Shown: positions 1 through 7,292, counted from the stretch's first letter. The stretch: DNA of 10,471 bases from Paraglomus occultum (GCA_910592205.1 CAJVPJ010001323.1:1-10471), one strand, 5' to 3'. A program made the numbers and translations. The notes: generated from the letters alone by a model not told the origin.

Positions 1-2
1 CG

Positions 3-1112
3 ATATTAACACCTGATAATATTTGGATAATTGGAATCACTCAGGAGCCATCTACTCGGGAATATTATTTAGTTTTCGATTACGACATGTATGCAATACT
101 GGACAGGTTTATACGAAACAATGAACGTGTTAAATACATGCAGTATAGCGACTTTTATGAACTCAAAGAGATTGGATCTGGTGGTTACGGAACAGTTTAC
201 ACTGCCAAGTATGAAAAGTATTCAGAAGTATGGGATATGCAACAAACTATTGTACTCAAACGGTTTAAAAAATTTGATGGAATGCCGGAGTTATTTATTT
301 CCGAGGTAAGCAATGATTGGTTGTATTAATTAAAGTGATATTGAAGCTGACTTTATTTATTATTATTATTATTTATTTAATAGTTCAGAAATCACGCCAA
401 GTGTGCAAGAGATAGTTATTTATTCCTTAATATTTATGGAGTGACACAAGATCCAGAGACAAAGGAGTACATTATTGTTATGCAATATGCTAATAATGGT
501 AGTCTTTTGTCTTATTTGGTTCGAAATATTAACAAATTGACGTGGTTGGATAAATTACGGCATTTGAAGAATATTGCATATTATCTGCGTTCTATTCATG
601 ATGCGGGATTAGTGCATTGTGATCTCCATGACGGAAACATTGTTATGCATATTAACAATAATAATGAAATAGGAACATTAATATGCGATCTTGGTCTCTC
701 ACAATCTAAGTCAGTGAATTCACGCAAGTCAAATTCAATCAGTCAAGGTGTCTTGCCGTTCATTGCACCAGAAGTCTTTCATACTTACAAATTTACTCAG
801 AAATCAGATGTGTACTCTTTTGGCATTATTATGCATTTGATTGCTACTGGTGAACAACCATTTAGAAATTGGTCATCTGACAAATGTTTGGCGATACGTG
901 TTTGTGAGGGGCTGCGACCGTCGATGCCTGATTCTGCACCAGAGGAATACAAGAAACTTGCCGAGCGGTGTTGTGATGCTGATCCTGACAAGCGTCCAGA
1001 GAATGGATGGATACTTAATATTGATATTCACAATATTGTTGAAGATGTGGGCAGGGACAATTCTGTTGACAACGAGTGGAATGCTATCTATCATACTGAT
1101 GTAAAGCCGTGA
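3..1112 (+). CDS. Protein kinase, glomeromycotan expanded family (5'-partial, two exons)
   Basis: Spliced model: exon to 305, intron 306-383, exon 384-1112, giving 343 codons in the window; the frame is open to the left edge, so the true start is probably outside. Numbering from the edge, residues 58-66 hold the glycine loop GSGGYGTV and residue 86 is the likely ATP-binding lysine (IVLKRF). The hinge follows as GVTQDPETKEYIIVMQY. The catalytic loop is HCDLHDGN with Asp181, so HRD is replaced by HCD. The metal-binding motif is DLG rather than DFG (203-205), followed by APE (229-231) and DVYSFG. All core catalytic residues are present, so an active Ser/Thr or TKL-like kinase is plausible. This style is typical of the hundreds of kinase paralogues in Rhizophagus genomes; substrates are unknown. 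Codons 3-86 add a hinge-like segment before the kinase domain. If translation starts at ATG 87, the product is 315 residues. The TGA at 1110-1112 may be premature. Confidence 0.85.
306..383 (+). other. Spliceosomal intron of the kinase gene
   Basis: The kinase frame is interrupted exactly between GAG (303-305) and TTC (384-386). The intron begins GTAAGC and ends TTTAATAG, is 78 nt long, lies in phase 0 and contains in-frame stops. Removing it joins ...ELFISE to FRNHAKCARDSYLFLNIYGV, which restores the N-lobe between the lysine strand and the hinge. Its 3' half is a TTA-rich microsatellite (about 353-381) that serves as the AT-rich tract before the acceptor. Confidence 0.85.
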
Positions 1113-1223
1113 TCAAGTCTCGAGAAGGAGAATAAATATTCTAGTACGCTTTTACTTACTGGAGATTTGCCAAAATCAAAAAACAGCAGATTAGACTTGA
1201 AATATCATACGATAGCTATTTAA
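1113..1223 (+). other. In-frame tail after the kinase stop (36 codons to TAA)
   Basis: Directly after TGA 1110-1112 the same frame stays open for 36 codons and ends at TAA 1221-1223. Its middle reads KYSSTLLLTGDLPKSKNS. From family knowledge this resembles the C-terminal tail of many Rhizophagus kinases, which tends to read like YTSRLLxFxxLPxPKNS. The likely reading is that the gene once ended at 1223 and the TGA is a nonsense mutation or a shortened allele. Programmed readthrough is possible but has no support beyond the open frame. Confidence 0.5.
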
Positions 1224-1379
1224 TGGGTCATTTTTTCCCTGCAGTAGTAGATGATATATAAGTAGCTCGAATTCCATCGGCAAAATGATAATAACTATTG
1301 GATAAACCACGGAACATTTAATAAACGCTTTTCTTTGAAATCGAACTACTTTTTTTCTTTTCGTTAAATATTAATTAAC

Positions 1380-1422
1380 CGGATATACCTATAAACAGCT
1401 CACTCGAGCTGTAAAATATCCG
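1380..1422. repeat. Nested inverted repeat (hairpin or cruciform candidate)
   Basis: The outer arms are CGGATAT (1380-1386) and ATATCCG (1416-1422). The inner arms are ACAGCTC (1395-1401) and GAGCTGT (1406-1412) around a 4-nt loop ACTC. Both arm pairs are perfect and nested, giving a two-stem hairpin with an internal loop. It lies about 160-270 bp downstream of the kinase stop codons, so it could be in a long 3' UTR or be non-transcribed. Function is unknown. Confidence 0.5.
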
Positions 1423-1585
1423 TTGATTACGGAAATAAGGGAGCGAGAGCGTATAAATTAGTATTAAAAACAGTTATTGTGCAATAAATTGATACGAAAC
1501 AAATAACGTTTACCAATGTCAAATCGAAGTTAAAATTTAAATAGATAATTTTCTTTCAATTTTGTGGTAATTATTGTTATATATT

Positions 1586-1855
1586 ATGTCGTATCTACCC
1601 TATTTGGATGCGAGTGATGATTCTCGTATAGCGAGTAGATAAACGCATACTGTAACTATTAAATAAACTGGGTCACTTGCGAGTTTAGATTCAGCTTTAA
1701 TTGACAATTGCCAAAATAAAAATGGTGATATGAAGCTAAAGTTAGTAACATCCTCGATCGGAAAGGCCATGCGAAAGAATTTGCTCTCACAAACCCAGAC
1801 CGACCGCAATAAAATAAAACAAAGCATCAATCAATATTTTACAATAAAAAATTGA
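1586..1855 (+). pseudogene. Possible decayed coding stretch, unrecognised
   Basis: One frame starts with ATG at 1586, reads MSYLPYLDASDDSRIASR and stops at TAA 1640-1642. After a second stop at 1664-1666 the same frame stays open from 1667 to TGA 1853-1855. That part is lysine- and polar-rich and contains IGKAMRKNLLSQTQTDRNK, which looks more protein-like than the surrounding AT-rich DNA. The two stops lie within about 25 bases, so this could be one broken gene or an unrecognised small intron. No family was recognised and chance is a real alternative. Confidence 0.2.
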
Positions 1856-1935
1856 TATTAATATATTGTCAGGTAATGTAATATAATTTGAGCGACACAG
1901 CTCTCAACGCACAATGCAAGATTGTCTAGTCCTGA

Positions 1936-1943
1936 TGACGTCA
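1936..1943. promoter_or_regulatory. CRE/ATF-type palindrome TGACGTCA
   Basis: A perfect eight-base TGACGTCA, the consensus bound by ATF/CREB-type bZIP factors in fungi and animals. It lies in non-coding DNA far from any confident start codon, so a functional role is only a possibility. A second identical site lies at 2555. Confidence 0.25.
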
Positions 1944-1958
1944 CTTGTATAAATTTGT

Positions 1959-2000
1959 TTATGTCAATTTATTAAACGTTTATGTCAATTTATTAAATGT
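1959..2000. repeat. 21-bp tandem duplication, two copies
   Basis: The unit TTATGTCAATTTATTAAACGT at 1959-1979 is repeated at 1980-2000 with a single C-to-T difference. The near-identity shows a recent local duplication, probably by replication slippage. Confidence 0.85.
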
Positions 2001-2078
2001 TTGTAACACGTATTTTTCCCCGTAACTAATTACAGATGACACATCTTTTCAAATGACCATACCAGCTACCGTAAACTG

Positions 2079-2127
2079 CCATGAATAAGGGCCCACCTTA
2101 ATTATATAAAGGGGCTTTTATTCATGG
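2079..2127. repeat. Imperfect palindrome around an AT-rich centre
   Basis: CCATGAATAA (2079-2088) is mirrored by TTATTCATGG (2118-2127). Inside these arms GCCC and GGGGC tracts (about 2091-2115) extend the pairing imperfectly toward the centre AATTATAT. It can form a hairpin of roughly 20 pairs. No flanking duplication was evident, so it is not clearly a transposon. Confidence 0.5.
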
Positions 2128-2554
2128 GATGTTTGGTTGCGCCTTAAAGACAATGCAAAATGATCTACGAATCGTCACGTAACAACTGTCCACGTTATCT
2201 CTGTTTATTACATAATCACAAACCACCATTTCATATGATTTCAAACACGTCTTTCTTAATATATTGGTTGTCATAGTTCATACTATTTGTTGTCGTTTAT
2301 GATTATAACTCGTCTTATTATTATGGTTAAGCCAAAATTACGCGCATAATTACTCGCACACAGTTACTTCGCGATGTAATATTATAGTGAACTCCTTTAA
2401 AGCCTGTGGGCTATTTAATGATTCTCAATGGTAAGAAGACAATTTAGTATGGAAGGAAGGTGCTGGGAGGGTGGATGAACCAGCTGTAGTTTTACCAGAG
2501 AGTGTTTGTAAAGTTAAATTATAATAAATCAGCGATACTAAGTAAAGTAATATA

Positions 2555-2574
2555 TGACGTCAATTGTTGACGTG
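2555..2574. promoter_or_regulatory. Second CRE-type site with an inverted half-site pair
   Basis: TGACGTCA at 2555-2562 overlaps a larger inverted repeat, ACGTCAA, spacer TTG, TTGACGT, spanning about 2557-2573. This gives a full bZIP-type palindrome plus a further half site in opposite orientation, a denser arrangement than the site at 1936. It sits in the middle of the non-coding stretch with no confident target gene. Confidence 0.25.
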
Positions 2575-3198
2575 ATAAAGGGGGTAGCTATTTCATAATA
2601 TTACGGTCCTTATCACGGCAGCCATTTTTTTATATGAGGGTCATTCAGTCTTTTTTTTAAAAAAAAAAAACAACAAATATTGCAAATAAGTTTTTTATTA
2701 TAAATTGGACTTGTGGCTTTAGAGCTACTTTGTGTTGCAAAAAATTGGCGCACAATAAACTCGTATATATCAACAATTACTTAACAAAGACAAATAAAAG
2801 TAGACTTATTTAAGCTTATAAACTATCTTATTAAGTATAAAAATTTGAATACGAAATTTTATTTGTTCACAACGGCTTTTCATATTCATATATCTGATTA
2901 AATTTTGTACAACACTTTATTATTATTACTTTGATTTCGAAAAACATGTAATATAATAAACTTAATTATCTTATTGACAACAACAACGAAACAGGTTAAA
3001 TAAATCTCATGCACTAGTTTACATATGTGTGGATGCGTCTTTCAGACTATTCATATTCATGTATAGGCTTGTCATATTTAGCTATATGTTAATATGAAGT
3101 TACTAACTCCATAAGTGTATACAAAAAAAATACAATCATATGTTATTCCTTGATATATTTCTGTCATTTTCCCACATCGCCGAGAGTAAGAGAATGTT

Positions 3199-4179
3199 TT
3201 ATCCATAGTAGTTGGTAATGTAAAACTGTGCTGGCCATGTCTGTCCACTATTTTCAATCAGTCGTGTATCGACATTAAAGGTATCTATTTGAGACAATGG
3301 TATCAGATAATACATTTCAAGAATCGTATCATTTTGAGGACAATCGGAAATAAAAACGAAAGGATTATAAACGAGATACTGGATAGGCAAATCGAATGTA
3401 GAATACATTGACGTGCTATCGGTGTTACAAATATTAGTAGAATTATCCGGATTAGTCAATTGGATATCATGACAGACGAGTGATGTGACGTAATTATTGC
3501 CATCCTCAAATGAGTCTTCGAGCCAAGCGTCATTATGCGTGTTCTCGTAGACGAAATGTCTGTCTATATCTGTAAAAACCGTGCTTTGATTATTCTCCTT
3601 TGTCTGGCCTTTAATACTCTGTATATTGGTATCTTCAATGTTTCTTTGTGAGTGCATTCTACTATGTTGCTTACTGGTAAATGTAGCCTTATCAATATTT
3701 TTGAATAAAAAATTTCCATTTCTTTTTCTCTGTGTAGCCCTTTTTGGTTTGTAAACGTAACCAGGGAAAGCGAGTTGGTGTAGTTTTTGGGCTAATTTAG
3801 AAAGCACGTAAAAGTATTCTTTGACCATGTCGGACTGAATTTTCCATTGATTGCCGGCAATCTTCGAAATTTCGTGGATAGTATATGGTTCAGTGGGGTG
3901 TTGAGCACGTAGTCGACCTTCAAAGTCTCGCCGAAAAATAATCCATGAATTTTGCGGACGAGGAAGGAGTTGACGTGTAACGTGTTTTTTGCGTTGATTG
4001 TATGTAGGATCGAGGAGAGCGTCAAGAGAGAGCGTAAGATTGTATGGAGGGTGGTTTACGAGATTAATTTCGGAAGGAGTGAGTATATCGGCATACTTAA
4101 ATATTGAAGTAATAGGTGTATCGGTGGGAGGTAGATTCTGACAAGTATCAGCAAGTCTAATTGGAACAAACGTAGACAT
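3199..4179 (-). CDS. MATA_HMG-type HMG-box protein (mating-type-like transcription factor)
   Basis: A single uninterrupted 326-codon frame starting at ATG 4179-4177 and ending at TAA 3201-3199. Residues about 73-147 form an HMG box of the fungal MATA/Matalpha2 type. It opens with PRPQNSWIIFRRDF, has the central EISKIAGNQWKIQSDMVKEY and ends FPGYVYKPKR, which match the box's conserved aromatic and basic positions. Such proteins bind the DNA minor groove in the nucleus; in Dikarya and Mucoromycota relatives they specify mating type, but in Glomeromycotina the family is amplified to many copies and its role is not established. A basic stretch (KPKRATQRKRN) follows the box and may act as nuclear localisation signal. 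Residues about 165-326 are asparagine-, threonine- and serine-rich with no recognised domain, as usual for the family. A TATA-like box lies about 50 bp upstream of the ATG. No truncation or frameshift is visible. Confidence 0.85.
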   Translation of the reverse strand: MSTFVPIRLADTCQNLPPTDTPITSIFKYADILTPSEINLVNHPPYNLTLSLDALLDPTYNQRKKHVTRQLLPRPQNSWIIFRRDFEGRLRAQHPTEPYTIHEISKIAGNQWKIQSDMVKEYFYVLSKLAQKLHQLAFPGYVYKPKRATQRKRNGNFLFKNIDKATFTSKQHSRMHSQRNIEDTNIQSIKGQTKENNQSTVFTDIDRHFVYENTHNDAWLEDSFEDGNNYVTSLVCHDIQLTNPDNSTNICNTDSTSMYSTFDLPIQYLVYNPFVFISDCPQNDTILEMYYLIPLSQIDTFNVDTRLIENSGQTWPAQFYITNYYG

Positions 4180-4227
4180 GTTACGAGAATATCTTATCGG
4201 ATAGTCAAATGGAAGCGCGGATCTCTC

Positions 4228-4235
4228 TTATATAA
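4228..4235 (-). promoter_or_regulatory. TATA-like box upstream of the HMG gene
   Basis: TTATATAA lies about 50 bp upstream of the ATG at 4179 on the minus strand, in a suitable position for a core promoter with a short 5' UTR. The motif is common by chance in AT-rich DNA, so this is tentative. Confidence 0.35.
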
Positions 4236-4474
4236 CACAATTATTATACATACTTACAGTAGTCTTTTTTATATTAATTGATAATAAATAATAATTTTGA
4301 AAATATAATTTTTATTGCGCAGCACAGTGATGGACGTCAGAATTAGGTCTAGAGACTATATTTACGACATTTAGGAATTTGATAACAAGTTAATTAGGAA
4401 AACTGATAATAACTTTTTTTTCCTTCGAACTCTGTAATGTATTGTCACAGAGAGATGCATTTTACATTGTCTGC

Positions 4475-4491
4475 ATGTGCATCCTGCACAT
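4475..4491. promoter_or_regulatory. 17-bp inverted repeat ATGTGCA-tcc-TGCACAT
   Basis: Perfect 7-bp arms with a 3-nt spacer, about 300 bp upstream of the HMG-box gene's start. The geometry suits binding by a dimeric factor, but no known factor was matched and the site could equally regulate the putative gene to its right. Confidence 0.3.
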
Positions 4492-4600
4492 CATTGTTTT
4501 CTACAGCACCACGTGATTAATATTTGTATTGATCGATCAGAATATTGTAAATAGAAATTTGTATCGTTTGTATTTGAAAGCTCCCGAAGAAGATATTTGA

Positions 4601-5085
4601 TATGATATTCCTATTAGAAAATTTGCAGAGGCATTTAAAGATGTGCGAATGCTGAAGAAATGGAGGGCTGTTGAAATTCCCACTGTAAGTGCCAGTAGTA
4701 CATTACAGGCTTAGGGAAAGTAATCAAATGAGGTAAATAGTCATAAATCAATATTTAATAAGTAAATATATTAATATTGTTCCTATTATTATTGTGTAAC
4801 TAATACAACGGTGTTACATGAATTACTATTTCCTCTAAATGCACAACACCCCATGATGATGATGTTCAGCGAGAGTTTCATCTGTATGATGACATTGCCC
4901 CAATGCGCCACTGGAATAATGGTTTCATCGTACAAGGATTGGATAATTATCATTATCAACAAAAAAAAAAAGAAGACAATATGAACGCTTCAGCATGTTC
5001 AACGTCCAATAATTTTACGTTTAGCGTGTTCATGCATAACAATCAAGATTTGCCCAATTTTCAGTGGCGTGCATTTAGGAATTGA
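4601..5085 (+). pseudogene. Unrecognised gene fragment, probable two-exon model
   Basis: A frame open from 4601 reads ...RKFAEAFKDVRMLKKW... and meets a strong donor, ACT|GTAAGT, at 4684/4685. A second frame has a CAG acceptor at 4867-4869 and continues REFHLYDDIAPMRHWNNGF... to TGA 5083-5085. Both splice sites are phase 0, so a 185-nt intron would join them cleanly into about 99 residues. A lysine run and an asparagine-rich tail follow. No start codon is secure: a TGA at 4598-4600 interrupts the frame, although KAPEED-like residues precede it. That leaves either a broken gene or an earlier intron with an acceptor near 4626. I do not recognise the family; charge pattern and splice geometry are the only support. 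Confidence 0.35.
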
Positions 5086-5285
5086 CTGTATTCAAAAAAG
5101 AGATTTCAAATTTTACAAACAAAAGACGTGTGCATGAGCTCCTCATTGTGAATAAAAGTTCCTCGCAAGTCATTGATTTGCAAGTGCGGGAAATACCCGC
5201 GGGCATTAATCAGACAAATGCGGTGGCTAAAAACTGCAAAGTAAACTATCGTAAGGGTCGATCCCCGGAAATAAATTTACCAGTA

Positions 5286-5422
5286 CGGATAATTATAATT
5301 GGTCGGTGTAGAACCGCTTTCAAAATATGCTTTTTTCAGAATGAATATATTGCTTGCGTTTGTTGGCGGTCATTTAGCGGAATTAGGTGTCCGGTAAGGT
5401 TCGGTTCTAAGATAATTATCCG
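5286..5422. repeat. Foldback repeat with two arm pairs
   Basis: CGGATAATTAT (5286-5296) is mirrored by ATAATTATCCG (5412-5422). Inside these, TAGAACCG (5309-5316) is mirrored by CGGTTCTA (5402-5409). AATAAAT outside the left arm is also mirrored as ATTTATT outside the right arm. The order and orientation of three blocks fit the degenerate terminal inverted repeats of a small MITE about 150 bp long. No clear target duplication was seen. The arrangement crosses a 128-codon frame (5082-5468) whose cysteine- and arginine-rich translation I judge non-coding. Confidence 0.5.
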
Positions 5423-5497
5423 ATGCATTTATTCTGAGTTCTTATTGAGAACAAAACTACTATCATAACGATAATTAAACCATATCGAACCAATTAC

Positions 5498-5803
5498 AGT
5501 CGTCTCTCATTATATAGTCGGTTATTACGTTTATGTGCATTTATTTGTTTATGTGACCTGATCGAAAAATGGCAAATAGTAGACGACTCAAACGAAGAAA
5601 AAGAAGTGTCAATCTATACAGATGGAAAGGAACAGCTATCAATATTTTTAGAACAAAAAAAATTTACGATGGAAGGCAACGGACTATGTGTGATAATAAT
5701 TCATCGTTTAGATGAGTCGCTAGAAAAAATCAACCGATGTATTAACCAATTAAATATCAAACAAAAAAATTATTATAGTCATTATGTGGTTAAACAATTT
5801 TAG
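5498..5803 (+). other. Open frame, possible exon of an unrecognised protein
   Basis: The frame is open from 5438 to TAG 5801-5803. From about 5558 the translation looks protein-like: EKWQIVDDSNEEKEVSIYTD, then a mixed hydrophobic and charged stretch with LCVIIIHRLDESLEKINRC. There is no in-frame ATG before the internal methionine near 5669, so it would have to be a downstream exon or a broken gene. The IYTDG string recalls the first Asp strand of RNase H domains of reverse transcriptases, but no further RNase H motif follows, so I do not assign it. Confidence 0.25.
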
Positions 5804-5918
5804 GTTAATCTCCGAATGTATGTCGCACTAATCACGAGATTATATGATAATGCATAGTAATTGATACTAGCGATTTATTTGGTATAATTAAGATAGCATT
5901 TCTGTCAACCACGTCGAT

Positions 5919-6215
5919 TCAGGTCGTGACTGCGTTGACTTTTATCACATCTGGATTGTTATAAAACTGTTTTGAATATGCATCTACTAGCGGCATAAGT
6001 TGACCAGGTAATGACTCAATAATACGGTAGGTACAGTATTTCATAATGTGAGAGTTTTGAGTGTTATGAGTTTTGCAAAGGAATTGGGTAGACGAAGAAT
6101 TCCTTTGTTCAACACATAAAAAATAATCAGTGTGCTTTGTGTCTAATTGAATCATGCTCCTACATATCCACTCATGAGTGACTCGTAACTTTACAACAAA
6201 AGATTCAGACACCAT
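5919..6215 (-). CDS. Hypothetical small protein
   Basis: 98 codons from ATG 6215-6213 to the stop at 5919-5921. The frame extends 5' beyond this ATG without a methionine, so a 5' exon is possible. The translation has balanced composition (HEWICRSMIQLDTKHTDYF and LPGQLMPLVDAYSKQFYNN), four cysteines, and no signal peptide or membrane segment. It is not a shadow of another gene. No domain was recognised. Length and AT content mean a chance ORF cannot be excluded. Confidence 0.3.
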   Translation of the reverse strand: MVSESFVVKLRVTHEWICRSMIQLDTKHTDYFLCVEQRNSSSTQFLCKTHNTQNSHIMKYCTYRIIESLPGQLMPLVDAYSKQFYNNPDVIKVNAVTT

Positions 6216-6251
6216 ATAATTTAAAAAGTATTTTGGATTAATATTATGCAA

Positions 6252-6682
6252 ATTTATGTTTGATTTGAAATACTAAATAGGCGCTTATTTAATTCATACA
6301 GAATATGTTCAGATTATTTTTACTCTAAATGTTTTGTTTATGAGCGATTTCGTTCGGAAATATTAGAAAATCTGGGAAATCTGTGATGTGTTGGATAAAC
6401 TGCTGCTTCGAGATAATATTACGCTTTTATAATCAGTACTGTTATTGTCGTTTTTGCTGACTCTATATCTTTCGCTTTTCTTTTACCCTTTAGTCTTTCG
6501 GAACAGTTTTATCCAATGGATTATTGCATCTTGGCCTGCAGAACCCAATCGCTTTTCTTGTTGCATGGCAACCGTTACACTTTTTTTTTACGGAAATCCT
6601 GAACAAATTAATTGACAGTATAAGTAATGACACAACAAAGAGTTACGTATTCATATACAGTATATGCTTGAAATTCTATATA
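6252..6682. other. Intergenic DNA left of the pogo-like element
   Basis: AT-rich sequence without a convincing gene. The frame at 6524-6742 runs across the transposon boundary and into its terminal repeat, so it is not a gene. The only notable element is the RFX-type palindrome at 6560. The two bases before the transposon (6681-6682) are the TA target copy. Confidence 0.55.
6560..6572. promoter_or_regulatory. RFX/X-box-like palindrome GTTGCATGGCAAC
   Basis: Perfect 5-bp arms GTTGC and GCAAC around ATG. This is one base shorter than the textbook X-box GTTGCCATGGCAAC bound by RFX-family factors, including yeast Crt1. No adjacent gene start makes it a clear promoter element. Confidence 0.25.
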
Positions 6683-6705
6683 CAGTCGACCTCCCATACA
6701 GTCAC
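6683..6705 (+). repeat. Left terminal inverted repeat of the pogo-like element
   Basis: 23 bases identical to the reverse complement of 7403-7425. The GTCGAC and CTCCCATACAGTCAC blocks are the presumed transposase contact sequences. Confidence 0.85.
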
Positions 6706-6849
6706 CTCCCATACATTTGTTCAGTCCCGAATTTTTTCATAGTAAATTTCCTCCCACACAGTCACATTCATAGTGTTAGTCACAATCACACGATTTTGGA
6801 TTCCCATCATTATGAGGACAATAGGTAAATTCCCCCTATACAGTCACAT
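6690..6849 (+). repeat. Subterminal direct repeats CTCCCAyACAGTCAC in the pogo-like element
   Basis: Besides the copy in the terminal repeat, a truncated CTCCCATACA follows at 6706. CTCCCACACAGTCAC occurs at 6751-6765 and CCCCTATACAGTCAC ends at about 6847. The last two share a longer context (rGTAAATT before the C-run). Such subterminal repeats commonly serve as additional transposase-binding sites; here they are only at the left end. Confidence 0.65.
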
Positions 6850-7013
6850 CAATTTGTGTAACAGCTTTTGTTGTCTTATTATGTCAGAGTCGTAATTTTA
6901 CATGTATCATACCGCGTTTGATCATATCAATGTAACGGTAATGGATAAATGCTGTCGAAGGATTATAAACTTTTATATAAACAGCGAGGCGTCGCATAGT
7001 TCCCAATGTTCTT

Positions 7014-7247
7014 ACAAAGAAAAGAGCTCAATTGAGTATTGATAATAAGCGCGAAATTTGTGAATACGTCCTACTTTAAGTCTGGTGAAGAAATACCATG
7101 TGTGCAATTAAAAGAGGCTAAACGAGGCTTAGAAACTGCAATTAGATATATTGAACAACAGTAGGAATTGACTTTAGCGATTTGCGTATTTTTCGTAAAT
7201 ACTTAAATTTGCTGGGTCTCAACAAAAAATTGATGATTATTTTATGA
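7014..7247 (+). pseudogene. Remnant of a pogo/Jerky-type (CENP-B-like) transposase
   Basis: Three pieces in two frames. At 7014-7076 the translation TKKRAQLSIDNKREICEYV resembles the first helix-turn-helix (CENP-B N-terminal, Psq-like) of pogo-type transposases. At 7087-7155 another frame gives LKEAKRGLETAIRYIEQQ and then a stop. At 7170-7244, back in the first frame, DFSDLRIFRKYLNLLGLN runs to TGA 7245-7247. The latter two resemble the extreme C-terminus of Jerky/Fot-type transposases (family pattern ...LExxxxYxEQQ..DFxxLRxxRKYL). The HTH is joined almost directly to the C-terminus, so the DDE catalytic domain is deleted. No functional transposase can be made. Confidence 0.7.
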
Positions 7248-7256
7248 AACAACTTT

Positions 7257-7292
7257 AGCTTATACGTTATAGCTTATACATTATAGCTTTGT
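7257..7292. repeat. 14-bp tandem repeat inside the pogo-like element
   Basis: AGCTTATACGTTAT (7257-7270) is followed by AGCTTATACATTAT (7271-7284), with one mismatch, and by a partial third copy AGCTTTGTA. It lies just after the transposase remnant and probably arose by slippage. Confidence 0.7.

Larger units (their letters stand above)
1224..3198. other. Long intergenic region between kinase and HMG gene
   Basis: Nearly 2 kb of AT-rich sequence without a convincing gene. It holds the small repeats, hairpins and candidate regulatory sites listed separately, one possible decayed coding stretch, and a homopolymer junction of eight T followed by twelve A near 2652-2671. The part from 2675 to 3198 is plain AT-rich sequence downstream of the HMG gene; I found no clear polyadenylation signal or RNA gene there. 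Confidence 0.6.

Noticed and set aside
91-309. 72-codon frame overlapping the kinase first exon
   Set aside because: It is a shadow of the kinase frame; the kinase reading has the glycine loop and lysine and splices correctly.
797-1104. Three frames on both strands inside the kinase C-lobe
   Set aside because: All overlap the confident kinase exon and show no protein-like features of their own.
1600-1830. 76-codon minus-strand frame
   Set aside because: It is antisense to the more protein-like plus-strand stretch at 1586-1855, and its translation shows no recognisable domain.
2625-2660. Mariner-like end GAGGGTCATTC near a TA
   Set aside because: No matching inverted copy was found in the window, and the similarity is short and next to homopolymers.
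3792-4025. Minus-strand frame inside the HMG gene
   Set aside because: Out-of-frame shadow of the HMG-box coding sequence.
5245-5272. tRNA B-box-like GGTCGATCCCC
   Set aside because: One base short of the GGTTCGANTCC consensus, no proper T-stem pairing, and no A box or acceptor stem at the required distance.
5082-5468. 128-codon plus-strand frame
   Set aside because: It crosses the foldback repeat at 5286-5422, and its translation is arginine- and cysteine-rich without domain-like pattern; the length is possible by chance.
6524-6742. 72-codon frame at the pogo-like left end
   Set aside because: It runs across the TA insertion boundary and through the terminal repeat, so it is an artefact of the junction.
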